Of a stretch of 64,000 nt of DNA, positions 25,928-45,562 are shown in pieces. Each line of letters starts with the position of its first letter. The stretch's first letter is position 1. The stretch is from Plasmodium malariae. Its lineage: Eukaryota > Apicomplexa > Aconoidasida > Haemosporida > Plasmodiidae. A program made the position numbers and the translations under genes. Below the pieces are notes generated by a model. It worked only from the letters and a program-made list of their open reading frames with translations. It was not told the origin of the DNA and ran no database searches. The stretch covers positions 707,001 through 771,000 of the forward strand of contig NC_041782.1 of NCBI RefSeq assembly GCF_900090045.1, read 5' to 3'.

Positions 25928-26483
25928 CATACATAAATATGGAAAAAAGGATTAATTTTTTTTTTATATGCTCAAATGAGGAGAGAAAAAAATCCAATTG
26001 AGATTAGTAAAAAATTATTTTTACTTGATCACATCCAAAAGAAAAAATAAGGAAAAAGAAAATGGCAAAAGTTTGTTATTAACCAAAATGTATACATATG
26101 TAATACATATATTTTATATATATACTTATATTTATACATATATAGAGAATGTACATATAATATACATATGCATATGTGCACACAAATTTATGTGACACGT
26201 GTATTTATATCTTCTATTAAATTAGTACCCAAACAAAAAAAAAAAAAAAAAAATAGTTATCGGGACATTATCGTTATTTCATTAAATCTTTAATATTGTT
26301 TACGGCAGAGGAAATTGTAAGTTTAATTTTCAACCTCTCCCCATAAACATTCGCGTGCAAATATATACATACTTTTAACATACATTTATATATACATTTA
26401 TACGTATATTTATATAAACCGTATGTGTACTTGTATGTGTTTTCTTATAATTTTATATGTTTCTGTGTATGTTTGTGTATACG

Positions 26484-26526
<43 letters not shown>

Positions 26527-28312
26527 CGTATTTATGTATATATTTATTACATACTTATGTACCATTTATGTTTATATATATACATACATATATACGTGAC
26601 AAAAGTAACTTATGCCTTACAGTAAGTAGTTGTTCTCTTATCCTTTTTTTTTTATTGGTCATTTATATTTTAAAATGTTTTAAAGCGCATATTGTACGTA
26701 AATGTTAGTTTAAGATATTCAAATACACGTACATATATATATATTTATATATGCATGTGCATATATACATTGTATATTTGTTTATAATGCGAACACGTTC
26801 GTCTTTCTTTTATTTGCCCAGTCAACTAAATGGACTTGTAAAAATAATATGTTCATTGCAATTTATTTGCTAGTATTTAAAGCATGAACTGCCAGAACAA
26901 AATTTGTGTGTCGTACATTTAATTATGTATATTTTTATTAACTTTTACATTTACTAATTTAACCGTACTTATTTAATTGCTACTAGTACATTATTTATTT
27001 TATTTCATTTTATTTTACGTCTATTGTATTTCTATTTTACTTCATCTCATTTAGTATTATTTTGTTTCATTTAATTTTTTTTGTTTTACTTAAATTGCAT
27101 ATTTGTAATTTTTTTCTCTCAGAGGAACATCAAGAGAGACCAACTTATTATTATAGTAAATTCACATAAAACATATGAGACACACTGCCAGTGTTACGAC
27201 ATTTTTTTATGTTTGTATTAATGTGTAATTTGTTACCCTTCGTCGTATGGAAAGAGTATTCTTTTTTCAATCCTTATACATATAAACACATATATATATA
27301 TGTATATGTGTTTATATGTGTGCCTATATATGTGTATACACTTGGAAAAGATATAAAAATAAAAAGAATGACATACAGAAAGTTTTCGCATTAGCTAATG
27401 AATGTATGTGTACATGTATAAGTTTCTATATATTTGTATTCCCCCTCATCATTTGACAATTTTTGTTCTTGTGTTATATGAAATATGTTGAAAATTGAGA
27501 AAAACATTTTTTTAACTATTTAATGTTGTCCTTTTTAAAAAAAAAAAAAAAAAATATTTGTTGAGACTTAACTACAAAATTATATAGTAAGAAAAGCTTA
27601 TATTTATAAATTTACCGTGGAAATAAAAATAGTAATGCAAGAGAAGCTTTTGTAAATATAAATAATAAGTGGAACATAATGGAAAACAATTAGTATATAG
27701 GATAATGACACGTAAAAAATTATAGAAGAATTTATATATAAATCAAGTAACAAGTAGATGGCACCTAGTGCTTACTATATATTTATATGTTTATATATTT
27801 GTTTTATTTTTTTGTTATTATAGATGATTAATTATGAGTTTAATTGTTTTTTTTTTTTTTTTTTAATTGGTGTACAAATTTTAAGTATAATTTATTTTTT
27901 AATCATTTTATATTTATTCGTTTTATGTTTATCCATTTTTTATTTATTTGTTTTATGTTTATCCATTTTTTATTTATTCATTTTATGTATATTTAATTTA
28001 TGTATATTCATTTTATGTATATTTATTTTATGTATATTCATTTTATGTATATTCATTTTATGTATATTCATTTTATGTATATTCATTTTTTATTTTATTT
28101 TACTTTGTTTTATTTTTGAAGTGCATTTTTGTGGAATTAAATGGAAAACATAAGTATACTTTTGTAAACTTACGGCTTATGTTATTTTTCAATTTACTAT
28201 TTTATATTCCTTTATTTTGTAATCTACCGTTTCCCATTTTTTCATGTTACATTTTATATGTCCATTTTACGCGTATACTTAAGCGCACGTTTGTGAGTAT
28301 ATGCACATCTAT

Positions 28313-28353
<41 letters not shown>

Positions 28354-28744
28354 AGCACACGCCTTGACATGTTCTTTATTGCGTTTGTTCGCATTTCTAT
28401 GCGTACCTTTATCCATTTATCGTTCATTGTACATTTTTTTTAAAATAAAATAGCTGTAATTTTTTATTAACCAAAAAGAGGGAAATTTTAATGTGTAATA
28501 ATTTGCTCATGTAATGCCTACGTATATATATGCGTATGTGTAATTGTACGTATGGGTAAGTGTACGTATGAGTATGCGTACGTGTGTGTATGTTCACGTA
28601 TACGTATGCATATTTATGTATGTTCGCATATGTTCGCGTATGAGTATATGTATGCGTGTGCAAACGTCGTGAGTCTGCTATGCTGACACTTGGAGCCCTC
28701 CCCCCAAATTTTTCTTTCTTTTTTTTTTTTTTACGGAAAATAAA
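25316..28744. other. Divergent intergenic region between RPT2 and GPHR gene
   Basis: 3.4 kb with no credible gene: (TA)n runs (25900-25920, 26484-26524, 28313-28352), poly(A) near 26238 and 27538, and a roughly 15-bp TTCATTTTATGTATA tandem array at 27975-28090. Open frames are artefacts of these repeats. Near 28510-28650 is a CG-containing TACGTATG-like degenerate repeat. Confidence 0.75.
27975..28090. repeat. 15-bp tandem repeat (ATTCATTTTATGTAT)
   Basis: About seven copies of ATTCATTTTATGTAT with minor variants (TTT/TTC). Noncoding; located about 650 bp upstream of the GPHR start codon. Confidence 0.85.
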
Positions 28745-31700
28745 ATGAAAATAAGATTGCTGTGTGAAATAATATCTATGATTTTGCTACATGTAATATT
28801 TTATAAGGTGTCCATTTATTATTTATTGAGGTATTTAGACATTTTAAATCATTCGAATAAATTTAATAAAAATATTTTTTTTATAACTTTTTTAGTTTGT
28901 ATGTCAATATTTTCACTTTTTTTATTTGAGTTATCAAATGTAGTATCGAATGTTATAATAGCCTATGTATGGCATATAGACATATGCATTTTAGTATGTG
29001 TGTTATATATAGTTATTCCAGTAGAGTTTATAAATACTATATTTGATTCAAACAACTATAAAGAAATAATATCGCCAGAGTTTTATTCTCATTCACATAT
29101 TAAGTTGATAAAGAAGTATTACATGAAAATAAGTAGGATATACAAACACCAAAATGGAATTAGTAAAAAAATAAAAAAGCATTTATTCCTTTTTCGAAGT
29201 ATTATATTTTTATCTTTTCTTTGGTTAAGTGTAGGAGCATTAAAAAATATGATTTATAAAAAAAACTACAACTATGTAATTGCAGGTGATAATTCTATAA
29301 ACATTAGAAAATATATATTATACAATAAACATGGGGAAAAACATGATCAGAATAAATATTTCTACAAAACAGTTTTCTTTTTTTTTGAAAAAGAACATAA
29401 ATGCTACAATTACTATTTAAATAACTCGGATGAAGAATATAAAAAGGACAAGAAACAAAATTTTCAAAATTATTTTTATCAAATGTATCACATTCTTTAT
29501 ATCGTTATTTTTATTTTAATCAATCGATTTTTATTACTTTACAAATTTGTTATTAGAGAGTTACTAATAAATATATGTGCACTAGGAGTGACAACAAATT
29601 CTATAGTTGCTGGTATATCATCCCTTTATTTTATATATGACTACATTATTACCTTTATTTATTATTTACAAATACCAAAAATACAAATACAGATATATAA
29701 TATTGAAGAGAGGATTTTAATAAATTTCACAAATTATATGTTTAAAAAGGAAGAACTGAAAAAGTTACAGAGTAATATTAATATTCATTCGAGTCCATTT
29801 TTATATGAGCCAAAAAGGAGTGCTTACTACATTGGGGAGGGCGAGAAGAACAAGCTAAAGTCATTGGAAGAGGGTATTGAAGAGAAGGAAGGGAAAGAGG
29901 TGAACAATGTGAAGGAAGCAAAAGGAGCGAAGGAAGCACAAGAAGGGTTAGTAGAGAAAGCACAAATAGGAACAGGGGAACGACGGAACGGAGGAGTAAA
30001 CGCACAAAAAATATCCGCAAATAAGCGAAGGAAAAGAAGTAATTCCTTAAAGAAAGCGTCTCTCCTTGTAAGTTTCACGAACAGATTAAAAAGTATGTGC
30101 ACATTTAAAAATAATAATTTATTAAATTATGGAGGAAGTAGACAAATCACTTGTAATGATACTGCTATTTATGAGGAAAAACAGAAATATTTAAATTCGT
30201 CAAAAAAAAAATACCTTAAACGAAGTTCACATAATAATGAACAAGTAAAAAATAAAAAAAAAAATGGAAATTTTAGTGACCATGAATCTACTGTAATTAA
30301 TTATTTTTATAAAAATATAAGTAAAAGTAATACGAACAATTTAAAAAGATCAAATAGTTGTCCACTCTCCTTTTCTGAAAATATTTTTTCTTCTTCTGAA
30401 GAGGATGAAATGAGTGGAGATATAAGTGAAGAACAGAGGTTAAAACCGCCGAGGAAATACAAATCATTACATAATACAGCTTTCGACAAACCTATTAAGT
30501 CCAAAAGTAAAAGCAATAAAAACATGACTGCCACCCCTTTGAATCGTAATTATTACTCCATTTACAGCTGTTACGATAGTTTGAATAAGAAGAAAAGAAA
30601 AAAAAGGAAAAAAAAATCAAATGAAAAAAAATTAAATGAAAAAAATGAAAAAAAATCAGATGAAAAAAATGAAAAAAAATCAAATGAAAAAAATGAAAAA
30701 AAATCAGATGAAAAAAATGAAAAAAAATCAGATGAAAAAAATGAAAAAAAATCAAATGAAAAAAAGGATAAAAAAGCAAATGAAAAAATGACAAATCGAA
30801 ATATCGAAAACAACAATATATCTAAAAAAATTTTATTCAAGAGTGTAAGTTTCCCCATGAATAATTTCCCCAAAACAATGCAGAATAATGCACACAAAAA
30901 AAAAAGAAAAATAGAGAGTGTCCAGTTTTTATATGAACTCGAGAAAAATTTACATTTAAAAAATGTAAATTCTTTTGACAATGATGTGGACTATGACAAT
31001 GGGGGTAACAGTGATGATGAAAACGATAGTGGTTATAAAAACGATAGTGGTTATAAAAACAATAGTGGTTATAAAAACGACAGTGGTTATAAAAACGACA
31101 GTGGTTATAAAAACAGTAATGACTGTAAAAGTGATAGTGGTTATGAAGACAACAGTGATTACGATGATGCAAATAGTTATGACGACGAAATGGCGAAGGT
31201 ATTTAGTGAACGTTGCAGTAGCCATCCTATTAATGATGAAACTAAAACTTTGTACGAAACAAGTAATAACGAAATAAGGAAAATACAGAATATAGAAAAT
31301 TATAATAAACTTAAAAAAGAAATTGAAGATATTGTTTATACAAATACAAGTATGTATTATTCATTGAATGCTATACTAAGTAGAAAATTTGAAATTCAAA
31401 AGAATACAAAATGCCTATTCGGTAAAATTAATGTCTTTTTAAATTCTGTTATGTTCCTTACAGTAATTTATAAAATTATAATGTCCACTTTAAATATAAT
31501 ATTTACAAGGATACATATGAGAGATCCAATTTCTAAAATTATTGAAAAAATATGTATATTTTTTAATATCAGATATAACACAGCTATTATGTATGCACCA
31601 TATATATCCTTAATATATATATCTTATATTGTAGCAATAAATATGAAAAAGTTTCTACAACAGGTTATTCAAATTTCTACCTACTTTTCATTTTATTTTA

Positions 31701-31942
31701 AACTTTTTTCAAATATGTGGATTCTTTTAATTTCAGAACTTATGGGTCTATATTTTATTACTAATTCTTTAATCTTAACGTCTTACCTACCCGTAAATTA
31801 CAATCATATTATGAACTTTGTTATAAGAAATAATTATGACTATAATGTTTTCCAGTTGCATTCTGATTATGTTTTTATTTCATCCTTTGCGACCACGTTA
31901 ATGTTTTGTGCCTTATACATGACATATTTTTATTTTTACTAG
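28745..31942 (+). CDS. GPHR: Golgi pH regulator family membrane protein (GPHR/GPR89)
   Basis: A 1065-residue multi-pass protein of the GPHR/GPR89/GTG family. Members sit in Golgi/ER membranes; the animal protein supports Golgi acidification as an anion channel. Membrane segments fill residues 1-165 and 245-310. ALGVTTNSIVAGISSLYF (about 275-293) matches the IGVT..ALLSGFGAV segment of the family, and NIEERIL follows as in LERRLL. The C-terminal block (about 875-1065) matches the ABA_GPCR-type domain: FLNSVMFL..IYKIIMSTLNIIF, the DPISKIIE motif, and ISELMGLYFITNSLIL with SYLPVNY. Family members are about 455 residues; the excess is a Lys/Glu/Ser-rich loop (about 350-850) with KKSDEKNE and SGYKND repeats. 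Single exon. The ion-channel role here is inferred from the family only. Confidence 0.87.
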   Translation: MKIRLLCEIISMILLHVIFYKVSIYYLLRYLDILNHSNKFNKNIFFITFLVCMSIFSLFLFELSNVVSNVIIAYVWHIDICILVCVLYIVIPVEFINTIFDSNNYKEIISPEFYSHSHIKLIKKYYMKISRIYKHQNGISKKIKKHLFLFRSIIFLSFLWLSVGALKNMIYKKNYNYVIAGDNSINIRKYILYNKHGEKHDQNKYFYKTVFFFFEKEHKCYNYYLNNSDEEYKKDKKQNFQNYFYQMYHILYIVIFILINRFLLLYKFVIRELLINICALGVTTNSIVAGISSLYFIYDYIITFIYYLQIPKIQIQIYNIEERILINFTNYMFKKEELKKLQSNINIHSSPFLYEPKRSAYYIGEGEKNKLKSLEEGIEEKEGKEVNNVKEAKGAKEAQEGLVEKAQIGTGERRNGGVNAQKISANKRRKRSNSLKKASLLVSFTNRLKSMCTFKNNNLLNYGGSRQITCNDTAIYEEKQKYLNSSKKKYLKRSSHNNEQVKNKKKNGNFSDHESTVINYFYKNISKSNTNNLKRSNSCPLSFSENIFSSSEEDEMSGDISEEQRLKPPRKYKSLHNTAFDKPIKSKSKSNKNMTATPLNRNYYSIYSCYDSLNKKKRKKRKKKSNEKKLNEKNEKKSDEKNEKKSNEKNEKKSDEKNEKKSDEKNEKKSNEKKDKKANEKMTNRNIENNNISKKILFKSVSFPMNNFPKTMQNNAHKKKRKIESVQFLYELEKNLHLKNVNSFDNDVDYDNGGNSDDENDSGYKNDSGYKNNSGYKNDSGYKNDSGYKNSNDCKSDSGYEDNSDYDDANSYDDEMAKVFSERCSSHPINDETKTLYETSNNEIRKIQNIENYNKLKKEIEDIVYTNTSMYYSLNAILSRKFEIQKNTKCLFGKINVFLNSVMFLTVIYKIIMSTLNIIFTRIHMRDPISKIIEKICIFFNIRYNTAIMYAPYISLIYISYIVAINMKKFLQQVIQISTYFSFYFKLFSNMWILLISELMGLYFITNSLILTSYLPVNYNHIMNFVIRNNYDYNVFQLHSDYVFISSFATTLMFCALYMTYFYFY
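30610..30790 (+). repeat. KKSNEKNE/KKSDEKNE coding repeat in GPHR loop
   Basis: 24-bp units encoding SDEKNEKK or SNEKNEKK, six or so copies, in the cytosolic-type charged loop. A second short array encoding SGYKND lies at 31027-31150. Confidence 0.9.
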
Positions 31943-32419
31943 CGTGTTACGAATTTGAGCTACCTTTTCATGGTACCTTTTTTTTTTTTTTTTATCGTAA
32001 AATTCATATTGCATTATTTTGAATTGATGGTATATATATATATATATATGTATATCCCGCACTCCCCCTGTTATTAATTATTTTTAATATGCGTAAAAGG
32101 AAAATGGCGAATACTTTGCCTTTATCCTTTTTCTTCATCATTATATGTTTTATATACATATATAGTTTCATGCATATATGTAGAATACTATATATTCATA
32201 AATATGAGCCCACTTCACATTTTTGTCTATCCTTATAATTCATTAATTTATATTTGGTCTCATATAAAACACTCTTTTCATTTTATTATTTTTTAGTTGA
32301 ATTTTGTGTTTATTCTTTTTTCATTCCTCCTTTTTTTTTAATTAACCTTTTATGTGAAGCAAGTGCACATGTGTAAGATTACATGCACGGGTATATATAC
32401 GTGCGTGTAAATAAATAAA

Positions 32420-32464
<45 letters not shown>

Positions 32465-33477
32465 CCATTTGACGAAACTTTTATATGTTAAAATTACAAA
32501 GAATTATAGCAATGCTTTACAAGGAAAGGAAACGCGTAAAGCAAAATACGCACCGTGCGTGATACCATATGGTGCTATATTTTTTATTTTTTTTTTTTAA
32601 TGTAGTTGAAATGAGAAAAACTCCCCTTTTCAATTTAAGGATGTTGTGTTACTCTTAGCAGTGCCTACTACAAAATTAGTAACATGCATGTGTATATTAT
32701 TTTCCTTTTTTTAAAAAAATTTGTTTGGGGCTAATTTTTTAAACCCCTAATTTATATGAGCAATCCCTCTGTAACTTATGTGGGATACTAGCAAAAATAA
32801 GTATACTTGACCATCGCTACGAATGTGTTTAAGAATTTTTTTTTTAATTTTTTATCTAAAATAGTGTTATAACAAAATGGGGAAAAAACGTTATATCGTA
32901 CTCCATTTCCTTCTTTAATTCTCACTGTTTTAGTTGTGCCTTTTCTGTTTTTTCTGTTTTTTGTCTTTTTTTTTTTTTTACATAACGAAGTTGTAATATG
33001 TAAAATAGAAATATTCGAGAAACTACTATTTTATTACTTTCATGTGTTGTCGTACTCATCTGCGGGATGTAGTTCACAAGCATATGTAGGCATTCATATG
33101 TACCCCCATTCACAAATGTGAACATTAATACATAGACATATATATATATATATATATATTTAGAGTAATAGAGACCACGCAAAACATGCAAGAATATGAA
33201 CAGAACTGCTCCTTTTGAACATTTTAGGCTATTTTTCGTTTTTTTTATGTTTTTTTTTTTTATCTCGTATATTTATCTGCTATCTTTTGAGGTTAAGTTT
33301 TTTACTTTAACTAAAAATTGCTGTTTTAAATGAAAAAAAGATAAGAAAAAAAAAGTAGTCTTTTTTATTAGTTTTTCTCAAAGACGATTTCAGACTTTTA
33401 TTTTCAAGAGTTCTTAATTTTGTTGTATATATTTACATGTTCCTTTTGTAAGACAGTAATTTTTTTGTTTCCTCGAA

Positions 33478-33514
<37 letters not shown>

Positions 33515-35014
33515 CGCACTTCTGAGTTACTGAAGTTTTGCCTTATACATTTAATATATAATTAGTGTATATATTTATTTTGCGAATATATAAAAATGCA
33601 AAAGCGTACATATATGTTCAGATTTATTCTACGTAAACATTTGTATGCATTAAAAAATGATGCTTAAAAATGTGTGTGCTGCTTTTATAAAAATGCAGTT
33701 TTTTTCTTCATAGGAAACACGTTTGATTTTTCATTACAACGAATATTAAACTTAGCATAAACATAATTTTTGCTCCAAAAAATTTAATACTAAAAAAAGC
33801 TCAACTTTTAAAATGGAATATTGCATACATTACTTCGCTTATATACTATTAAAAGGGTTAAAGGTATTTTGTTTTTTTTTCTCATTTTATTTTTTTTATT
33901 TATTCATTTTTTTCTTACTTATTTTATTTTATTATTATTTTTTTTTCTTTTAGTGTCATAATATGAACCTTTTTAAAAACTATCTCGTCCCGTTATTCTT
34001 ACAACTAATTTACGAGTTTTTACAACGTTTCGGGCTCAAAAGTATCAAAATTAAATGAGCACGTATAAAAAAAGGGCTTTTTTTAGTCTCATATTTGATC
34101 CGAATTTTTTTTTTTCCTTAACTTTTTTGGTTGTTCAAATGTGCACACATATATACATATATATATATACAAATAATGTGTAAGTGTTTTTGTATTTACA
34201 CACTTAAATATTTATGTACACATAATATATATATATATTTTTTTTTTTTTCTTCAATTTGTGTAGTTATATTTTTTAAAAAAAAACATTTGTTTGCTTTT
34301 TGCATTTTATCATTTTTTTTAGTAACATTTTAATTCATTTTGTCCTTTTATAAGAATTAAAAAGTATTTTAATAGGTATACATATGTATAAACATATATA
34401 TTCTCATGCACACGTATATGTGTATATATATGTATATATACTCTTATGTACACATACAATTTCTTAAAATTTAATAGGACATATTCTTTCCTTTTTAATA
34501 TATAGCTTAGCTATACTCATTTTTTATTAGATTTTTGTTTGTTGTCATTATCTTGGCAGTTTTTATAAAATTATCTTCCGTAAGTACTTTTTTTCATATT
34601 AAGGAATTATTTTGAACATTTTGTGAGCTTACATTTTGTTTTGTAGTATGTTGATAATCACTTTTTTTTTTTTCTGTTTTTTTTTTTTTTTTTTTTTTTT
34701 TTGCAATTTTTTTTTGAGTATTTTACGTATATCTGACAGTGTGTACTTGTCCGTGAAAATTTACCCTAATCCTTTTTTTCCCTTACATGTATAAACGTAC
34801 GTATGTGTATATACTCGATTACAAACATATATAGACACTCTTGCTTGCTAACATACAAGGGCATATTCCTTTGTCAGCATACATAAACATACTCCTCTGT
34901 CAGTATACATAAACATACTCCTCTGTCAGTATACATAAATATACCCCTCTATCAATATACATAAACACAATTCTTTGCCAGCATACCAATACATAAACCC
35001 AGTGCATACACAAA
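31943..35014. other. Intergenic region between GPHR and CCCH genes
   Basis: 3 kb without a recognisable gene. Contains (TA)n at 32030-32050 and 32421-32460, a 32-base A tract at 33481-33512, T tracts near 34670-34700, and the five-copy 26-bp minisatellite immediately upstream of the CCCH start codon. Confidence 0.75.
34853..34982. repeat. 26-bp minisatellite in CCCH 5' leader
   Basis: Exactly five contiguous 26-bp units of the form ATACATAAACATACTCCTCT then GTCAGT; units 2 and 3 are identical and the others diverge by several bases. The array ends 32 bp before the start codon at 35015, so it is almost certainly transcribed in the 5' UTR. Confidence 0.92.
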
Positions 35015-36085
35015 ATGAGTATCCTCCCAGAAATTAAATATCAATTTACAAAGACGAAAATATGCAAACATTTTTTGGAAAATAAATGCACGAATAGAGA
35101 TAACTGCAATTATGCTCATGTAATAGAAGAACTAAGACCTTTACCAAATTTAGAAAATACAAAATTATGTAAAAGTGTTAAAAAAAATATAGCTTGTACT
35201 AACCCCGATTGTAAATATGCACACGAAATAGAAAATTTACATCCTAGTACTGATTTGGCTACTTATAAAACTACTTTATGTTATTTTTGGAAAAAGAAAA
35301 AATGTATGAATCAAAGTAAATGCAGATTTGCTCATGGTATTCAAGAAATTCGACCTTTGAAGATAGGAAAGGAAGAAAAAATAGAAGTAATAAATGACAA
35401 AAGAAATGATGCAGTAAGTGAAAAAATAAATGACCCATTAAATGGAAAAAGGAATGATGCAGTAAATGCAAAAAAAAAATTATTACTACCAAAAAATAAC
35501 GACATCAATATTAGCCTACAAGAACACCAAACAATAAGGCAAAATGAACAAATGGTAGAAGACATATATGGAGAAGTAAATGAAAAGCCTCAAAAAGATG
35601 TAAACATAAGAGATGTTTTATCTAATCTAATTATATTAGAAAATATACCCATAATACAGAGCGATTTTGCAACTTTTAATGACGATTTTTTAAATTTTTA
35701 CCAAAACATGAGCTTAAATTTGAACAGCTTTTCTATATCGTCAGAGAGAAAGTATTCCAATTCATTTTTAAAAAAGGAATTTGATCAAACTCATTGTGCT
35801 GATATTTTTCATCCTGATGTCGATATGTTCAATGTTGATTTTCTTATGCAGGATAGTGTAAAAGAAAATTGTACTAGAAATAATGACATAAGCTACGGTG
35901 CTAATAGAGCAGTAATAATGGATGATACGAATAACAGAAGAAATAATGATTCAAATGCAGATTTATATTTAGCCATTGATACCCCTACAGAGCAAGCACC
36001 TACCGACGATGATTACTTTAACAACATTTATAAAAGTATAAAAAAGGAATTATCAAAAAATTTTGAAAATATATACAGCTACTAA
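35015..36085 (+). CDS. CCCH-type zinc finger protein (three fingers)
   Basis: A 356-residue protein with three N-terminal CCCH zinc fingers, predicted RNA-binding. Finger 1 is CKHFLENKCTNRDNCNYAH (C-x7-C-x5-C-x3-H, residues 18-36). Finger 2 is CKSVKKNIACTNPDCKYAH (C-x8-C-x4-C-x3-H). Finger 3 is CYFWKKKKCMNQSKCRFAH (C-x7-C-x5-C-x3-H). Fingers 1 and 3 are followed by ELRPL/EIRPL, and finger 2 by NLHPS, a family-style linker. The remaining 240 residues are Asn/Asp-rich with no recognised domain; KRNDAV/EKINDPL repeats lie at about 128-152. Single exon. Such proteins usually regulate mRNA stability or translation; target RNAs are unknown. Confidence 0.88.
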   Translation: MSILPEIKYQFTKTKICKHFLENKCTNRDNCNYAHVIEELRPLPNLENTKLCKSVKKNIACTNPDCKYAHEIENLHPSTDLATYKTTLCYFWKKKKCMNQSKCRFAHGIQEIRPLKIGKEEKIEVINDKRNDAVSEKINDPLNGKRNDAVNAKKKLLLPKNNDINISLQEHQTIRQNEQMVEDIYGEVNEKPQKDVNIRDVLSNLIILENIPIIQSDFATFNDDFLNFYQNMSLNLNSFSISSERKYSNSFLKKEFDQTHCADIFHPDVDMFNVDFLMQDSVKENCTRNNDISYGANRAVIMDDTNNRRNNDSNADLYLAIDTPTEQAPTDDDYFNNIYKSIKKELSKNFENIYSY

Positions 36086-38733
36086 GTATAGGCCCTAATT
36101 CCATACTTACGTTTGCACCTATTCACCATGCAATGTAAAGCAAAATTGGCCATAAAAGAACAGAAAAAACGTTCGCACGTTTTAGGGCGAATAAATAAAT
36201 AAATATATATATATATATATATATAATCCCATATGCAAAGAATTAACACCATTATAAAGTTGAATCGTCATTAAAAGTCAAATGCTCACGTATACTAATA
36301 AACCTATGAACATATTAATAGCGTAAAAAAGTTCAATACTATGCGCTAATGAGTCTCATATAACTGTAGAAATTTTTGCACTAAAAATCTGTCTTTTCAG
36401 ATATGTACCCACACACATATATATGTATGCATATTAACCTACGAATCTGCATACTATCATATCATAATATTTGCGTAATCTTTAACAACGCAAAAAGCAT
36501 GTTTATTTATTATGGTACTTGCTTTTATTATACACCAGTATAATTAAATTAGTTTCTACATATTATATAAAATTACATTATAATGAAGCAACTACCATGT
36601 AGTTGTGCTCTATTTTTGTTTTTTTTTTCAAAACAGTAAATTATATATTTTTTTATTTAATTTTTTTTCTGTTATCTTCGTCTTGTCCTATTTTTTTTTT
36701 TTTTTTTTTTTTTTTGTCATTATGCGTTTATTTTAATAATTATTTAAAGTGCATTGAATTTTTTTTTTTCGTTCTACTTGTTTTATTTTTAAATTATTTA
36801 AAGTGTAATTAATTTTTTCTTTTTCCTTTTGTATTGCATACATAATAATTTCTTTTATTACGTAAAATCGAAGCCACAGCATATATGTTATTTATTTATA
36901 TAATTATTTAATTTTCATTTTTATTTTATTTTATTTTATTTTTTCTTACTTTAAATTTTAAAATGTTATCGTTTTTTCATCCTTTTATGACCTATCTTGT
37001 CTTTACTTCTCTTGTGTTTCTTTTAATAACCTCGAAAAAATTTTATTATGAATTTCATTTACAGTATGCCATACACTACTCAATAGTACTTGAGTCTAAA
37101 ATGAAACAGGTTTTGTACGTTATACCCACAAGGACAAAAAGACGAAACTCTATTTCTATTGACTTGTTATTCTTTTCTTATTATTCTTTTCATATTATTC
37201 TTTTCTTATTATTCTTTTCATATTATTCTTTTCTTATTATTCTTTTCATATTATTCTTTTCATATTATTCTTTTCATATTATTCTTTTCATATTATTCTT
37301 TTCATATAATTCTTTTCTTATTGTTCTGTTCTTACTGCTTCTTTATTTTTTATGCAACCGTCGATAGGAAACATAACGAAATGGGAAGAGGGTTATATAT
37401 AAAAATGAAAATATGAACGAAATATATAGCATAGATGGGGGTAAAAAAAAAGAAAAAAAAGGATAGTATTAAAAAGAGCAAATCGATTATAACTGACTGT
37501 AGTTTGCAAATGAATGTATAAAAAAAAAAAAAAAAAAAACGAGACTTCTTAGAATGAAATACAAAGAAGCTCTATTTTATATTCCTGAAAATTAAAGGAG
37601 ATTAAATAGCAAAAATGCTGAAAAGGTTTTCCCTTTTTCGTTCAGGGTATTTACTAATATATTAAATAAAAATGGTCCTTCGTTCCTTACGACGAAATTA
37701 TTCTATGATCATTTTGGTAAAAAGCTTTTTATTTTTAAGAAAATTTAGTCATATATTTAATATTGTGTTGTTATTTTGTTTTGCTTTATTTTACTTTTTT
37801 CTGTTTTTTCCTATATTTTTTATATTTTTTTGTTCTATTGTTTTTTGTTTTATTGTTTTGATTTAGTTTCGTTTTGTTTAATTTTAATTTTTTTTTTTTT
37901 TTTCACGTACAAAAATAATGTTGCCATAGAAAATGAAAAAAGAAAAAAAAAAAAAAAATATTTATATATATTTAGAGTTATATTATTTATTATCGTGCCA
38001 AAAAGGAAAAATCTAAATAAATATATGCTTACTTATTAAAACGTTAAACTGTGATATATAAATGTAGAATTTATAAATATTATATATATATATATATATA
38101 CACCTTTATAGATGAAAACGAGTTAATTATAAATTATATGTGTATTCCTATGATACTACAGTAAAAGAAGAAAATTTAATTACACATATATACACTATGT
38201 GTATACTTATTTTTTTTTTTTTTTTCACTTTTCACTTTTTACTTTTTATTTTTCATATTTCATTACTCATCTTCCCTTTTCCTTTTTTTCTTTTTTTTTG
38301 GGGTAGAAGGGGGGGATACTATATATATATATATATATATATTATAAAAATTTCATGTATGAAAAAGACGTCGAAAGTAATGTATTACTAAACTGCAAAT
38401 GCTTATTTACATGAATATAACTTTCGAATAAGGTAAATGAGGAATCAATAAAAATATAGAATAAATGAATTCAAATTATAAAAACCCTGATATTAGTTTG
38501 TAATTCCATAAAAAAAAAAAAAAAAAAAAAGGATAAAATGGATAAAAATAAAAATAAAGACGAAGATAAGCATGACGATATGGAGGTGGTCGCATCTAAC
38601 TGCGCTGCTGCATGGCTGAGAGAGGTATAAAATGCTAAAATGACATTTTGTAATTTTTAAAATTTGGCCCTTCAAGTAAATATACATACATATATGTATC
38701 TATATCTATCTATATATATATTTCTTCCCTTCC
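36086..38733. other. Convergent intergenic region (CCCH / beta-tubulin)
   Basis: 2.6 kb of poly(T)/poly(A) and (TA)n DNA, with a 14-bp ATTATTCTTTTCAT array at 37180-37320. A G+C-richer island at 38538-38624 is open and ends in a good splice-donor-like sequence (see findings). No confident gene. Confidence 0.7.
37180..37320. repeat. 14-bp tandem repeat (ATTATTCTTTTCAT)
   Basis: About ten copies with CAT/CTT alternation. It generates overlapping Phe/Ile/Leu-rich open frames that are not genes. Confidence 0.85.
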
Positions 38734-45562
<6,829 letters not shown>

